A program made the position numbers and the translations under genes. Below the pieces are notes generated by a model. It had not been told where the DNA came from and searched no databases. It worked only from the letters and a program-made list of their open reading frames with translations. A DNA stretch of 64,000 nt from Candidatus Viadribacter manganicus. GTDB lineage: Bacteria; Pseudomonadota; Alphaproteobacteria; Caulobacterales; Aquidulcibacteraceae. Below are positions 47,020-56,000 of this stretch, one piece after another. The DNA is taken from NCBI RefSeq assembly GCF_001679665.1, contig NZ_CP013244.1, forward strand, positions 124,001 through 188,000, written 5' to 3'. Within the stretch, counting starts at the first letter, position 1, and every line of letters starts with the position of its first letter.

Positions 47020-49082
47020 TCCGCAGCCACCTTACTGGAATTGGCGCGAAGGCGTGAGCACTCAGCCATGGTTTTGGATGCGCGGGCGATCGGGTTGGTC
47101 AGGTAGAAATCGCCAATAGCGCTTCTGAAAGCCTCGCTCGAGACTTGGCCGTCAGCACCGATCGTCGCGGCATTGAAGGCGCCTGCGTCTGCCGAGCCCG
47201 GCGCGTAGTCGACATGGCCAAAACTCGGATGATCCGAGATCATTCTTTGGCGCAAAGCGGAGAGCGTGTCGTAAGGCAACGCTTTGCCCAATATCGCCGA
47301 GAGCGCGCGCAAGATGGTCCAGTCTTCCTTGGCCTCGCCCTTCGGGAACGTGGCGCGGCGGCCGTACTGAACGCGCCCCTCAGTGTTGACCCAAGTTGCG
47401 TCTTTCTCGGTGTAGGCAGCGGCAGGAAGAATGATATCGGCCCGGTGTGCGCCGGCATCGCCGTGAGTGCCTATGTAGATGATCGTCCCCGCACTCGGCA
47501 GGGCTACCTCATCGACGCCAAGAAGGATGAGCGTGTCGAGCCCGCCTTTCAGCATCTCAGTGGCGCTCATGCCGCCTTGTGCTGGCAGAAAGCCAAGGTC
47601 GAGACCCGCAACACGTGAGGCTGCGGTGTGAAGGAGATTGAACGCATTCCAACCGTCTTTGCTGACGCCGGCGGCGATCTTGCCCGCAGCGCGCAACACG
47701 GCCGCGCCGTCCGCACGTGCGAGAGCTGCGGCGCCAACAACAACCATTGGCCGCTGTGCATTTTTGAGTTTGTCGCCGAAGGCGCCCAAATTCGAGAGCG
47801 ACTGGGGTCCTGCGCCGATGTGGACGTACTTGTAGGTGAGATCAGCCGCCTCGCCGACGACACCGATCTCCGCGCCACGCAACCAAGCTTTGCGTAGACG
47901 CGCATTGAGCACGGGCGCCTCGATACGTGGATTGGCGCCGACCAGCAGGATCGCATCTGCTTCGTCGATGCCGGCGATCGTCGAGTTGAAGAGGTATTCC
48001 TGACGAGCGCCGCCGCCAATCTGCGCGCCGTCCGCGCGGCAGTCGGTATTGGGTGAGCCAAGCGAACGGAGAAGGTCGAGCGTCGCCTTCATGCTTTCGG
48101 CGCAGGCAAGGTCGCCAGCGATGGCGCCGATCTTCGAACCGTCACGTTTCAGTGCGTAAGCAGCGGTCTCAAGCGCCTCCTGCCAAGTGGCAGGGCGAAG
48201 CTTGCCGTTTTCACGGATGTAGGGGCGGTCGAGGCGTTGGCGGCTCAGCCCATCTTCAGCGTACCGCGTCTTATCGGAGATCCACTCCTCGTTGATCTCT
48301 TCATTGACGCGCGGCAGCACGCGGAGAACCGCATCGCCACGCACGTCGACGCGAATGTTTGAACCCAATGCATCCATGACGTCGATGGTCTCGGTCTTGG
48401 TAAGCTCCCAAGGGCGGGCATTGAAAGCGTATGGCTTGGACGTAAGTGCGCCAACGGGGCAAAGATCAATGACGTTGGCTGAGAGCTCGCTTGAGAGCGA
48501 AGCTTCCAGATAAGTGGTGATTTCCATGTCTTCGCCACGGCCGGTCGCGCCCAGTTCCGGGACGCCGGCAACCTCTGTTGCGAAGCGGACGCAACGCGTG
48601 CACTGAATGCATCGCGTCATAACCGTCTTAACCAACGGACCCATGAACTTTTCTTCGACAGCGCGCTTGTTCTCATCGAACCGCGAACCGCCTCGTCCGT
48701 AGGCAACGGATTGGTCTTGCAAATCGCACTCGCCGCCCTGGTCGCAGATTGGACAATCGAGCGGGTGATTGATCAGCAAGAACTCCATCACCCCTTTGCG
48801 CGCACGCTCCACGGTCGCGCTCTTAGTGACGAGTTCATTGAGCATTTCATCGCGCGGCGGCGGCAGGTCTTTCACTTGCTGCGCGCAGGAAGCGACCGGC
48901 TTTGGGCCAGACTTGCCCCCGACCTTCACCTCGATCAGGCACATGCGGCAATTGCCGGCGATCGATAGCCGTTCGTGATAACAAAAACGCGGAATCTCTG
49001 CGCCGGCGGCTTCGCACGCCTGCAGCAACGTAAGTTCCGGAGGAACGTCGACTTCTACGCCGTCGACGAGGATTTTCGTCAT
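47016..49082 (-). CDS. nuoG: NADH-quinone oxidoreductase subunit G
   Basis: NuoG carries several iron-sulfur clusters in the peripheral arm. From ATG 49082 it has 688 residues. The N-terminal ferredoxin domain holds Cys34, Cys45, Cys48 and a later Cys ([15 protein letters not shown]), followed by [17 protein letters not shown] (His plus Cys ligands) and [16 protein letters not shown], then a molybdopterin-oxidoreductase-like domain. The extra N7 cluster ligands known from some species were not seen. The open frame reaches 49283, but the upstream part has no NuoG character. It heads the nuoG-N block, separated from nuoF by about 1.5 kb. Confidence 0.96.
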   Translation of the reverse strand: MTKILVDGVEVDVPPELTLLQACEAAGAEIPRFCYHERLSIAGNCRMCLIEVKVGGKSGPKPVASCAQQVKDLPPPRDEMLNELVTKSATVERARKGVMEFLLINHPLDCPICDQGGECDLQDQSVAYGRGGSRFDENKRAVEEKFMGPLVKTVMTRCIQCTRCVRFATEVAGVPELGATGRGEDMEITTYLEASLSSELSANVIDLCPVGALTSKPYAFNARPWELTKTETIDVMDALGSNIRVDVRGDAVLRVLPRVNEEINEEWISDKTRYAEDGLSRQRLDRPYIRENGKLRPATWQEALETAAYALKRDGSKIGAIAGDLACAESMKATLDLLRSLGSPNTDCRADGAQIGGGARQEYLFNSTIAGIDEADAILLVGANPRIEAPVLNARLRKAWLRGAEIGVVGEAADLTYKYVHIGAGPQSLSNLGAFGDKLKNAQRPMVVVGAAALARADGAAVLRAAGKIAAGVSKDGWNAFNLLHTAASRVAGLDLGFLPAQGGMSATEMLKGGLDTLILLGVDEVALPSAGTIIYIGTHGDAGAHRADIILPAAAYTEKDATWVNTEGRVQYGRRATFPKGEAKEDWTILRALSAILGKALPYDTLSALRQRMISDHPSFGHVDYAPGSADAGAFNAATIGADGQVSSEAFRSAIGDFYLTNPIARASKTMAECSRLRANSSKVAAE

Positions 49083-49253
49083 GAGTCTGACCGCTTTCGC
49101 GGGAGCGAATGACCCATTTATTGCGTCGCTGCAAGTGGGCGAAAGGGCCGCTGCGTCAATCGCTTGGAGTAGAGGGCTTCGCAGATATCGATGGGTCCGA
49201 AACGATCTCTCCAAGGAGCCAGGCGGCGCTTCACGGTAACGGTGTAAGCCCCT

Positions 49254-49273
49254 GACATTAAATGTAATTTGTC
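49254..49273. promoter_or_regulatory. AT-rich palindromic site between nuoG and the 50-codon gene
   Basis: Within a GC-rich 251-base gap (49083-49333), the stretch from 49254 contains the inverted repeat ACATT-A-AATGT and outer GACA/TGTC arms. It lies between two divergent starts, nuoG on the minus strand and a small gene on the plus strand. It could be a protein-binding site or promoter core. The remainder of the gap shows nothing I can name. Confidence 0.25.
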
Positions 49274-49333
49274 GGAACGGCACGGGGCTGGGGTTGTTGT
49301 CGATGCAAGGGCGGACAGCAACGGAGCTTACCT

Positions 49334-49486
49334 ATGGCGAATAACACTCAACAACCGGGCCAAGATCAACAGCGCCAAGCGCAGCCAAGCCGTCAAAATC
49401 CAGGTCGCGAAGACATGGAACGGCCAGAGCGCGAAGAAGACCGTATCGAGCGCGAACGTCGTGAACGCGACAAGCGGCCCCAATAG
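49334..49486 (+). CDS. Small highly charged hypothetical protein (50 residues)
   Basis: An ATG at 49334, with GGAG eight bases upstream, opens a 50-codon frame ending in TAG. The product starts MANNTQQPGQDQQRQAQPSR and continues into an Arg/Glu repeat (REDMERPEREEDRIERERRE) with no hydrophobic core. It would be soluble, very polar and possibly a single charged helix or disordered. It is the only plus-strand gene inside the nuo region and is followed by a hairpin at 49502-49527. I recognise no family. The ribosome site, clean frame and isolated position support a real gene, but with such low complexity the evidence is moderate. Confidence 0.55.
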   Translation: MANNTQQPGQDQQRQAQPSRQNPGREDMERPEREEDRIERERRERDKRPQ

Positions 49487-49501
49487 GCCAACGTGGCAGA
49501 C

Positions 49502-49527
49502 AACGGAGCGGCGAGCGTCGCTCCGTT
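49502..49527. terminator. Hairpin between convergent genes
   Basis: AACGGAGCG and CGCTCCGTT form a perfect 9-bp stem with an 8-base loop. It lies between the stop of the small plus-strand gene (49486) and the stop of the minus-strand hydrolase gene (49531). There is no T run on either side, so it may work weakly or with Rho, or mainly protect 3' ends. Confidence 0.45.
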
Positions 49528-49530
49528 CGC

Positions 49531-50337
49531 CTATGGGGTCAGCCGCATTTTGAAGAACACGATAATCTCGTCCACCTTCGCGCGCGTAAGCGAGCCAGCT
49601 TCGTCGATGAGATGAGTTGTCACGACGCTGTGAGGATTGGCGTTGAATGTGCCGGGCTTAGCCGCGCTGTCTGGCAGCACTTCCCCCTCAAACCTCGAAC
49701 CGAGCGCGCGGCTAAGCGCCTCGAAGCGCGCAGCCTTGCAGTGCTTGTCGCCGGCGAAACGATAGCCGCGGAGCGTTAGGTCCTCGCGCTCCATCCGCTC
49801 GCGAACGATGGCAATATCCTGTGGCGATGCATGCATCCCTGCGGGGTCGTTCACCGGCACCGAGGGCTGACAGAGCACGGGCGCTCGCACTGCGGACTCC
49901 ACCATCATCGAAAGCGCAAAATTGCCAGTGAGGCACATGCCGAGCGCGCCGACGCCCTTCCCGCCGCATTCACTGTGCACGACAGCGGCGAGCTGCTTTA
50001 GCCAATCGACGACAGGGCTGTGTTCATCAGCGGAGTTCAGAATTTTGAACTCGCGCGCGATGCAGAGCACGCGGAAGATCGAGGCGTTGGTGTAGCCCTT
50101 GCTGTTCGGCTTGCCCGGTTTGCCGAAGAGCGAGGGCAGGTAAACCGTGAAGCCAGCGTCGCGCACCCAACGGGCAAAGCGCGCCACTTCAGGCGTGATG
50201 CCAGGGATTTCGTGGATAATAATGACACCGGGACCAATGCCCGCGACGTAGACTTTTCGCTTCAAGCCGTTGAACGTGACCTCGCGGCGCTTGAAGTCTT
50301 CAAGCTTGTCCCACGTTTCGATGACGCCCTTGGCCAT
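49531..50337 (-). CDS. Dienelactone hydrolase family protein
   Basis: The 268-residue alpha/beta hydrolase has VIIIHEIPGITPEVARFARW near the N-terminus, the Cys nucleophile elbow GMCLTGN (about residue 133) and the late FNANPHSVVTTHL with the catalytic His; the triad Asp is probably in VPVND or nearby. Dienelactone hydrolases open lactone rings, but most genomic members have unknown substrates. It lies four bases after a YciI-like gene and downstream of nuoF, so it is probably part of the nuoA-F transcript without being a complex I subunit. Confidence 0.88.
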   Translation of the reverse strand: MAKGVIETWDKLEDFKRREVTFNGLKRKVYVAGIGPGVIIIHEIPGITPEVARFARWVRDAGFTVYLPSLFGKPGKPNSKGYTNASIFRVLCIAREFKILNSADEHSPVVDWLKQLAAVVHSECGGKGVGALGMCLTGNFALSMMVESAVRAPVLCQPSVPVNDPAGMHASPQDIAIVRERMEREDLTLRGYRFAGDKHCKAARFEALSRALGSRFEGEVLPDSAAKPGTFNANPHSVVTTHLIDEAGSLTRAKVDEIIVFFKMRLTP

Positions 50338-50341
50338 ACGC

Positions 50342-50641
50342 TCAAACCTTTGTCAGCGCGCCCTCGCCCACGACCGTGATCCATTCGCACACGCGCCACT
50401 TAGCGACAACGCCCTGCCCGACGTACGGGTCAGCGCGCGCGAAATCCTCGGCAATTTGCGGCGTCTCAGATTTAAACAACAGCAAGCCAAACGCCGGATC
50501 GCCACTCGGGACCGCGCCGCCAAGTTGGAGTTCACCGCGCGCCACAGACGCACGTGCAAGTTCAAGATGCGCCGGACGAACAGCACCGCGTTTGTCCATC
50601 CAATCGGCGGCGTAGTCGTATATCAACAAGAAGTGCTTCAT
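50342..50641 (-). CDS. YciI family protein
   Basis: The 99-residue protein begins [19 protein letters not shown] and has the family pattern with HLELA, GELQLGGAVP, GLLLFKSE and ADPYVGQGVV (conserved Asp-Pro). YciI proteins have a dimeric ferredoxin-like fold and a His-Asp pair, with roles mostly unknown. Its ATG shares one base with the nuoF TAA stop, so it is co-translated with nuoF. Confidence 0.88.
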   Translation of the reverse strand: MKHFLLIYDYAADWMDKRGAVRPAHLELARASVARGELQLGGAVPSGDPAFGLLLFKSETPQIAEDFARADPYVGQGVVAKWRVCEWITVVGEGALTKV

Positions 50642-51951
50642 TACTCAGCCGCCACCGCACGAACTTGATGGACGCCCTTCGCAGCGCGGTAGCGGTCAAT
50701 GCGTTGTTCGATCTCGCCGCGGAAGCAGCGGATCAGACCTTGGATCGGCCACGCCGCAGCGTCACCCAACGCGCAGATCGTGTGGCCCTCGACTTGGCCG
50801 GCCACATCGAGCAGCAAATCGATCTCACTGTGATCGGCCTCGCCCTTCGCCATGCGCTCCAGCACGCGCCACATCCATCCCGTGCCTTCCCGGCACGGCG
50901 TGCACTGGCCGCAGCTCTCGTGCTTGTAGAAATACGCGATGCGCGCGATGGCGCGGATCATATCCGTCGACTGGTCCATAACGATGACGGCTGCCGTGCC
51001 GAGGCCAGAGCGATGCGGCGCGGCCATCAGCGAGTCGAAATCCATCAGCATGTTTTCGGACTCTTCGGCCGTGATCATACGCACCGAAGAACCACCCGGG
51101 ATCACCGCTTTAAGATTGCCCCAACCGCCGCGAACACCGCCGGCGTGTCCTTCGATGAGCTGCTTCAGCGGAATGCTCATCGCTTCTTCGATATTGCATG
51201 GCTTGTTCACGTGGCCCGAAACGCAAAACACCTTCGTGCCGGTGTTGTTCGGACGGCCAATTCCAGCAAACCATTTAGCGCCGCGACGCAGAATGGTGGG
51301 CGCAACCGCAATCGATTCAACATTGTTCACAGTCGTCGGACAGCCGTAGAGACCAACGTTCGCCGGGAATGGCGGTTTCAGGCGGGGCTGACCCTTCTTG
51401 CCTTCAAGGCTCTCAAGCAAGGCAGTTTCTTCGCCGCAAATGTACGCACCAGCTCCGTGGTGCATGTAGATGTCGAAGTCCCAGCCGTGGACATTATTCT
51501 TGCCTACAAGCTTTGCTTCGTAAGCTTCCTTGATCGCGCGCTCCATCGCCTCGCGTTCGGCTACGTACTCACCGCGCACATAGATGTAGCAGGCGTGCGC
51601 CTGCATAGCGAAAGAGGCCACCAGGCAGCCTTCGATCAGCAGATGCGGATCGTGGCGCATGATATCGCGGTCTTTGCAGGTGCCCGGCTCGGACTCGTCT
51701 GCGTTCACGACGAGATAGTGGGGACGGTCCTTCACTTCCTTCGGCATGAAGGACCACTTCAGGCCGGTTGGGAAACCGGCGCCGCCGCGACCACGCAGGC
51801 CCGACTCTTTGATGTTGGCGATGATCCAGTCGCGACCAGCGTCAATCATATCCTTGGTGCCATTCCAGGCGCCGCGCTTCTTCGCGTTCTCCAAGTCAGC
51901 GCCGCGGGCGCCATAGAGGTTCAAGAAGATGCGATCTTTATCAGCGAGCAT
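50641..51951 (-). CDS. nuoF: NADH-quinone oxidoreductase subunit F
   Basis: NuoF binds NADH and FMN and carries cluster N3. The 436-residue protein shows [20 protein letters not shown] (NADH/FMN site), [19 protein letters not shown] (FMN), [20 protein letters not shown], and [15 protein letters not shown] plus a later Cys in GHTICALGD for the 4Fe-4S cluster. The first 60 or so residues are variable. It lies after a pair of small membrane-protein genes and is followed by the YciI gene. Confidence 0.97.
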   Translation of the reverse strand: MLADKDRIFLNLYGARGADLENAKKRGAWNGTKDMIDAGRDWIIANIKESGLRGRGGAGFPTGLKWSFMPKEVKDRPHYLVVNADESEPGTCKDRDIMRHDPHLLIEGCLVASFAMQAHACYIYVRGEYVAEREAMERAIKEAYEAKLVGKNNVHGWDFDIYMHHGAGAYICGEETALLESLEGKKGQPRLKPPFPANVGLYGCPTTVNNVESIAVAPTILRRGAKWFAGIGRPNNTGTKVFCVSGHVNKPCNIEEAMSIPLKQLIEGHAGGVRGGWGNLKAVIPGGSSVRMITAEESENMLMDFDSLMAAPHRSGLGTAAVIVMDQSTDMIRAIARIAYFYKHESCGQCTPCREGTGWMWRVLERMAKGEADHSEIDLLLDVAGQVEGHTICALGDAAAWPIQGLIRCFRGEIEQRIDRYRAAKGVHQVRAVAAE

Positions 51952-51954
51952 TGT

Positions 51955-52218
51955 CTATCTCTTGCCCAACATCATGAAGAGCCGAAGCCCAAACCAAAGC
52001 GCTCCAATCGCCGGGGCGAGCACATAACCGCTGAAAAGCGGATGCCCGACGGCGGAGTGCATGTAAATCGCCACGCCAATCAACACCGCGGTGATAACGG
52101 CATAAATGTAGAGCGTGCCGCGCTGGACGGTGCGCCCAAACGGGTTCGGGTCGAACGGCAAACGGCTCCGAACCTGCGGGAGCGGCGCACGCGGCGGAGG
52201 CGTCTCAGCGTCGCTCAT
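51955..52218 (-). CDS. Small two-helix membrane protein in the nuo cluster
   Basis: From ATG 52218 the product has 87 residues: a Pro-rich polar N-terminus (SDAETPPPRAPLPQVRSRLP) and two predicted membrane helices (LYIYAVITAVLIGVAIYMHS and the segment around GYVLAPAIGALWFGLRLFMM). It overlaps the preceding gene by 14 bases and ends three bases before nuoF, so it is embedded in the operon. I recognise no family. The role could be in complex I assembly or be unrelated; this is inference from position only. Confidence 0.7.
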   Translation of the reverse strand: MSDAETPPPRAPLPQVRSRLPFDPNPFGRTVQRGTLYIYAVITAVLIGVAIYMHSAVGHPLFSGYVLAPAIGALWFGLRLFMMLGKR

Positions 52219-52414
52219 CTGGCCTCGTGAAAGCGCCTGCTTGCGCGAGCAGCAACGGGAACGCCAAAGACCCAATAATGAAGGCGCCGATGAACCAAAC
52301 CATCTCGCCTGTCGCGAACCAGAGCGCCCCGCCAACGGTCAACATGATCGCGTCGACAATCATGCCCTTCGTCAAGGCAGCCGTGATTTCGGGGCGCGCT
52401 TGCTCTTTGGACAT
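52205..52414 (-). CDS. Small two-helix membrane protein after nuoE
   Basis: The 69-residue product has a polar N-terminus (MSKEQARPEITAALTKGM), two membrane helices (IVDAIMLTVGGALWFATGEM and the segment WFIGAFIIGSLAFPLLL) and a polar end. Its ATG shares one base with the nuoE TGA stop (TGATG), so its translation is coupled to nuoE. I recognise no family. Together with its 3' neighbour it forms a pair of tiny membrane proteins between nuoE and nuoF. Confidence 0.7.
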   Translation of the reverse strand: MSKEQARPEITAALTKGMIVDAIMLTVGGALWFATGEMVWFIGAFIIGSLAFPLLLAQAGAFTRPDERR

Positions 52415-53067
52415 CAGACCTTCTCCGGCAACCCCGGAAGCTTCAAAGGCTGAGCCAATGAGCCGTCATAGAGCGAGGGATCGCTAAGAATCTTTGAACC
52501 ACCATCCGGCGCAGAAGTCTGGCGCTTGATCGCCGAGCCCGGTTCTACCGGCTCGCCGCGCGCGAGCTTGTCCATGAGCGCTTCGAACGCCTCCGGCGTC
52601 AGGTCTTCATGGTAATAGTCATGGATGGCGACAATGGGGGCGTTCACGCAGGCGCCCATGCATTCCATTTCTTCCCATGAGAACATGCCATCTTCGGTGA
52701 CGTGGTGCGCTGGCCCAATGCGGCGCTTGCATACGGCCTTCAACTCTTCGGAACCGCGCAACATGCAGGGCGTGGTTCCGCAGACTTGGAGGTGATGCTT
52801 ACCAACCGGCTGCAGGTGGAACATCGTATAGAAGGTCGCGACTTCGAGAACCCGGATCGTCGCCATTTCGAGCAGTTCGGCGATCGTGCGGATTGCGGGT
52901 TCACTGACCCAGCCCTCTTGCTTCTGCACCAGCCACAAAATCGGGATCACGGCCGATTGCTTCCGCTCCGGCGGATACTTTGCCATCCACCAGCGCACCT
53001 GCTCCATGGTGTCTGAGGAGAACGCGAAATTGTCTGGCTGCTCTGCTGCGAGGCGACGAACGCTCAT
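52414..53067 (-). CDS. nuoE: NADH-quinone oxidoreductase subunit E
   Basis: NuoE carries the 2Fe-2S cluster N1a in a thioredoxin-like fold. From ATG 53067 it has 217 residues, with a helical N-terminus (MEQVRWWMAKYPPERKQSA), the cluster ligands in VCGTTPCMLRG (two Cys) and ECMGACVNAPIVAI (two Cys). A C-terminal extension of about 40 residues (after RGEPVEPGSAI) is alphaproteobacterial in style. The long upstream open frame to 53304 overlaps the NTF2-like gene and is not NuoE-like. Confidence 0.95.
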   Translation of the reverse strand: MSVRRLAAEQPDNFAFSSDTMEQVRWWMAKYPPERKQSAVIPILWLVQKQEGWVSEPAIRTIAELLEMATIRVLEVATFYTMFHLQPVGKHHLQVCGTTPCMLRGSEELKAVCKRRIGPAHHVTEDGMFSWEEMECMGACVNAPIVAIHDYYHEDLTPEAFEALMDKLARGEPVEPGSAIKRQTSAPDGGSKILSDPSLYDGSLAQPLKLPGLPEKV

Positions 53068-53074
53068 TGTGCTC

Positions 53075-53407
53075 TCACTGAATGAAATCGACGCGGACGA
53101 TCTGATCGCCCCTAGTCGTGTAAATGACGACCGCCTCGAAGAACGGCCCTTCCGGCGAACGCTCGCCTTTTTCATGATCAACCACGACATCGCCGTATGC
53201 GATGCGGCTGACAGACCAGGCCCTGTTCTTCGGATACTCCGCCCAACTCTTACTATAGCGCGCGCGGATCGCCGCTTTGCCGGACTGCAACGTTTCACCA
53301 CCATAGAGCGCGATCACGCAATCGTCGGCATAGGTCGCGCAAAACGCCTCGATGTCTTGTGCGTTATAGGCATCAAACTGACGCTGAACGACGTCTACGG
53401 CGCTCAT
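53075..53407 (-). CDS. NTF2/SnoaL-like small protein
   Basis: The 110-residue protein has the cone-shaped NTF2-like plan: VVQRQFDAYNAQDIEAFCATY, ADDCVIALYGGETLQSGKAA, IRARYSKSW and VVIYTTRGDQIVRVDFIQ at the end. Such proteins (SnoaL, limonene-epoxide-hydrolase-like, steroid-isomerase-like) range from enzymes to binding proteins, and the substrate cannot be told. It lies seven bases before nuoE and overlaps the preceding membrane-protein gene, so it is in the nuo transcript. Confidence 0.82.
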   Translation of the reverse strand: MSAVDVVQRQFDAYNAQDIEAFCATYADDCVIALYGGETLQSGKAAIRARYSKSWAEYPKNRAWSVSRIAYGDVVVDHEKGERSPEGPFFEAVVIYTTRGDQIVRVDFIQ

Positions 53408-53772
53408 GACGCACCGCCCATGCGCTCAAGTGCGAGTTGAAGACGCGTACGCGCAAGATCTCGCAACAACGGCCCGGTCACCGGCAGCATGCGTAAAATC
53501 ACGACAGCGACGACGCCGGCCGCCACCGCAAGAAATACCTCGAACATCGGCCAAATGGGAGCGCCCAGAAGAAAGATAAGCACCACCGGAATCGGGATCA
53601 TGAAGCCGGCCGCCTGGATGATAAGCGCTGTGAGATAGCGCCGATCTCCGCCCGGATAACGTGCGCGAACCTTCGGCCGCAGAAGGTACGTCGCGCCGAC
53701 CGCGAGAGCGATTGCAATGAGAACCCAAAGGCCCATCTGAACTAGCAGCGATTCTGCAGAGATCACGTTCAT
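53404..53772 (-). CDS. Hypothetical membrane protein (122 residues)
   Basis: The product has three predicted membrane helices (VQMGLWVLIAIALAVGATYL, the segment LTALIIQAAGFMIPIPVVLI, and FEVFLAVAAGVVAVVILRML) and a basic C-terminus (RDLARTRLQLALERMG). Both ends overlap neighbours by four bases as ATGA. It lies between nuoD and nuoE with another membrane protein. I recognise no family; it might be an assembly helper, but position is the only hint. Confidence 0.7.
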   Translation of the reverse strand: MNVISAESLLVQMGLWVLIAIALAVGATYLLRPKVRARYPGGDRRYLTALIIQAAGFMIPIPVVLIFLLGAPIWPMFEVFLAVAAGVVAVVILRMLPVTGPLLRDLARTRLQLALERMGGAS

Positions 53773-54209
53773 GCGGCGGCTCTCCGCCCCTCGATCTCAT
53801 CGAGTTTAGCTAAGGCCTTGTTGGCGTCATCACGTGACTTGAGCAGAGATGCGCGACGATAGGCTCGCAGATAGGTTGAAAGCACAGGCATCTTCAACAA
53901 CGCGCCGCGCCGGATGATCACCAACATCAAAAATGCCGGCACAAACGAAAGCGACGACATCGCCGGAGACAAGCCTGGATCGAAGCCGCGAAAATCCATG
54001 TAACCCATGCGCAGTGGCACGACCACGAAGCCGACCAAGAGCCCAATCGAAAGGCCTTGGATGGCAGCGCCGATGCGCACCCGCGTCGGGTGGTGTTCAA
54101 CCTGCTCGGGCTTAAAGGCGAAAAACGCATGGACCACGAAGGCGAGCGTGAACACGAGAGCCACAAGACCCTCGATCCAAAGCATGAGCGGAGCATGCTC
54201 GGGGTTCAC
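53769..54209 (-). CDS. Hypothetical membrane protein (146 residues)
   Basis: The product has about three or four membrane segments ([20 protein letters not shown], the segment [20 protein letters not shown], and [20 protein letters not shown]) and a charged C-terminal helix ([20 protein letters not shown]). Its start overlaps the nuoD stop by four bases, so it is translationally coupled to nuoD. No family recognised. Confidence 0.7.
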   Translation of the reverse strand: MNPEHAPLMLWIEGLVALVFTLAFVVHAFFAFKPEQVEHHPTRVRIGAAIQGLSIGLLVGFVVVPLRMGYMDFRGFDPGLSPAMSSLSFVPAFLMLVIIRRGALLKMPVLSTYLRAYRRASLLKSRDDANKALAKLDEIEGRRAAA

Positions 54210-55411
54210 CGATCAATTTCTCCGAACACGATGTCGAGCGAACCCAGCACGGCGCTGACATCCGCAAGCATGTGCCCCCTGCAAAGATAGTCCATCGCCG
54301 CGAGATGAGGGAAGCCAGGCGCGCGGATCTTGAGCCGGTACGGCTTGTTGGTGCCGTCGGCGACGAGATAGACGCCGAACTCGCCCTTGGGCGCTTCGAC
54401 CGCAGCATAAGCCTCACCGGCGGGCACGTGAAAACCTTCGGTGTAAAGTTTGAAGTGATGGATCAATGCTTCCATCGATTGCTTCATCTCGCCACGACGC
54501 GGCGGAGCGAACTTAGATTTCTCCGGTAATATCGGCCCGGGCGTCGATTTCAGAAGACGCACGCACTGCTGCATGATCTTCGTCGACTCATACATTTCCT
54601 CGACCCGGCAAAGGTAGCGATCGTAGCAATCGCCGTTCTTGCCCAGTGGAATTTTGAAATCGAGTTCGTTGTAGATTTCGTACGGCTGCGAGCGGCGCAA
54701 ATCCCAGGCCATGCCTGAGCCGCGCACCATCACGCCTGAAAAGCCCCACTTCAGCGCGTCTTCGCGCGTGACGACGCCAATATCGACGTTGCGCTGCTTG
54801 AAGATGCGATTGTTCGTAAGCAGGCCCTCGATATCGCGAACCTTTTGCGGGAATTGCTCACACCACTCGCCGATGTCGTCGATGAGTTGCGGCGTCAGAT
54901 CCTGGTGCACGCCGCCCGGGCGCACGTAGTTGGCGTGCATGCGCGAGCCCGAGGCGCGCTCATAGAACACCATCAGCTTTTCGCGCTCTTCAAAGCCCCA
55001 AAGCGGCGGCGTCAACGCGCCGACGTCCATCGCTTGCGTGGTGACGTTGAGTAGGTGATTCAGGATGCGGCCAATTTCGCTGTAGAGCACGCGAATGATC
55101 TGCGCACGGCGGGGCACTTCGATGCCGGCGAGCTTTTCGATCGCCAGGCAGAAAGCGTGCTCCTGGTTCATCGGCGCAACGTAATCTAGACGATCGAAAT
55201 ACGGGATCGCCTGCAGATACGTCTTATACTCGATCAGCTTTTCGGTCCCGCGATGCAGCAAGCCGATGTGCGGATCGACACGCTCGACCACTTCGCCATC
55301 AAGCTCAAGGACAAGGCGCAACACGCCGTGCGCGGCCGGGTGTTGCGGGCCGAAATTGATCGTAAACGTGCGCTTTTCTTCAGTGGGCGCATTGGAGAGA
55401 TCGTCAGCCAT
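54206..55411 (-). CDS. nuoD: NADH-quinone oxidoreductase subunit D
   Basis: NuoD forms the quinone-reduction site with NuoB. From ATG 55411 the 401-residue protein has [20 protein letters not shown] (His of the quinone site), [20 protein letters not shown], and [11 protein letters not shown], ending in the usual [13 protein letters not shown]. It is a separate gene, not fused to nuoC. The start overlaps the nuoC stop by eight bases. Confidence 0.97.
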   Translation of the reverse strand: MADDLSNAPTEEKRTFTINFGPQHPAAHGVLRLVLELDGEVVERVDPHIGLLHRGTEKLIEYKTYLQAIPYFDRLDYVAPMNQEHAFCLAIEKLAGIEVPRRAQIIRVLYSEIGRILNHLLNVTTQAMDVGALTPPLWGFEEREKLMVFYERASGSRMHANYVRPGGVHQDLTPQLIDDIGEWCEQFPQKVRDIEGLLTNNRIFKQRNVDIGVVTREDALKWGFSGVMVRGSGMAWDLRRSQPYEIYNELDFKIPLGKNGDCYDRYLCRVEEMYESTKIMQQCVRLLKSTPGPILPEKSKFAPPRRGEMKQSMEALIHHFKLYTEGFHVPAGEAYAAVEAPKGEFGVYLVADGTNKPYRLKIRAPGFPHLAAMDYLCRGHMLADVSAVLGSLDIVFGEIDR

Positions 55412-56000
55412 TGGCCTTCTCATCACCTGGAAGAGTCATGCCTTCCCAGGGGCTCAGGAAGTCGAAATTGCGAAACGCTTGAGTGAGCTTCACGGGCTCG
55501 TAGATCACGCGTTGCTGCTCGGCATCGTAGCGAACCTCGACATGCCCCGAGAGCGGAAAGTCTTTGCGCAGCGGATAACCCTGGAAACCGTAGTCCGTCA
55601 GCAGACGGCGAAGGTCAGGATGATTGCTGAACAATATCCCATACATGTCGAACGCCTCTCGCTCGAACCAATCGGCGCAAGGGAAAATGTTCGCGATGCT
55701 TGGCACCGGCGTTTCTTCGTCGGTTTCAATTTTGATCCTAATGCGCTGATTTAAGTGCATCGAAAGCAAGTGATAAACGACGTCAAAGCGCCTCGCACGC
55801 TCCGGGAAGTCCACGCCGCAGATATCGACGAGCGTGGAAAAGCGGCCACGCGGGTCATCACGAAGAAACGTAATGATGGCGCCGATCTGTTCGGCCTTTG
55901 CCGTAATCGTGAGCTCGCCAAAAGCGACATGCACGCCGTCGATGGCGCTGGTCATCGAGGACTTTACATGCGCACCTAGGTCTTCGAGGCTCTGAGTCAT
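55404..56000 (-). CDS. nuoC: NADH-quinone oxidoreductase subunit C
   Basis: NuoC is a structural subunit of the hydrophilic arm. From ATG 56000 the protein has 198 residues: an N-terminal domain ([20 protein letters not shown]), the signature [20 protein letters not shown], and [20 protein letters not shown] with [20 protein letters not shown]. The open frame reaches 56120 inside nuoB but the family start fits MTQSLEDL. Its start overlaps nuoB by four bases. Confidence 0.97.
   Translation of the reverse strand: MTQSLEDLGAHVKSSMTSAIDGVHVAFGELTITAKAEQIGAIITFLRDDPRGRFSTLVDICGVDFPERARRFDVVYHLLSMHLNQRIRIKIETDEETPVPSIANIFPCADWFEREAFDMYGILFSNHPDLRRLLTDYGFQGYPLRKDFPLSGHVEVRYDAEQQRVIYEPVKLTQAFRNFDFLSPWEGMTLPGDEKANG

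Noticed and set aside
50554-52230. A 558-codon plus-strand open frame opposite nuoF
   Set aside because: It mirrors the well-supported nuoF and YciI genes, has no family character and reflects lack of stops in GC-rich antisense DNA.
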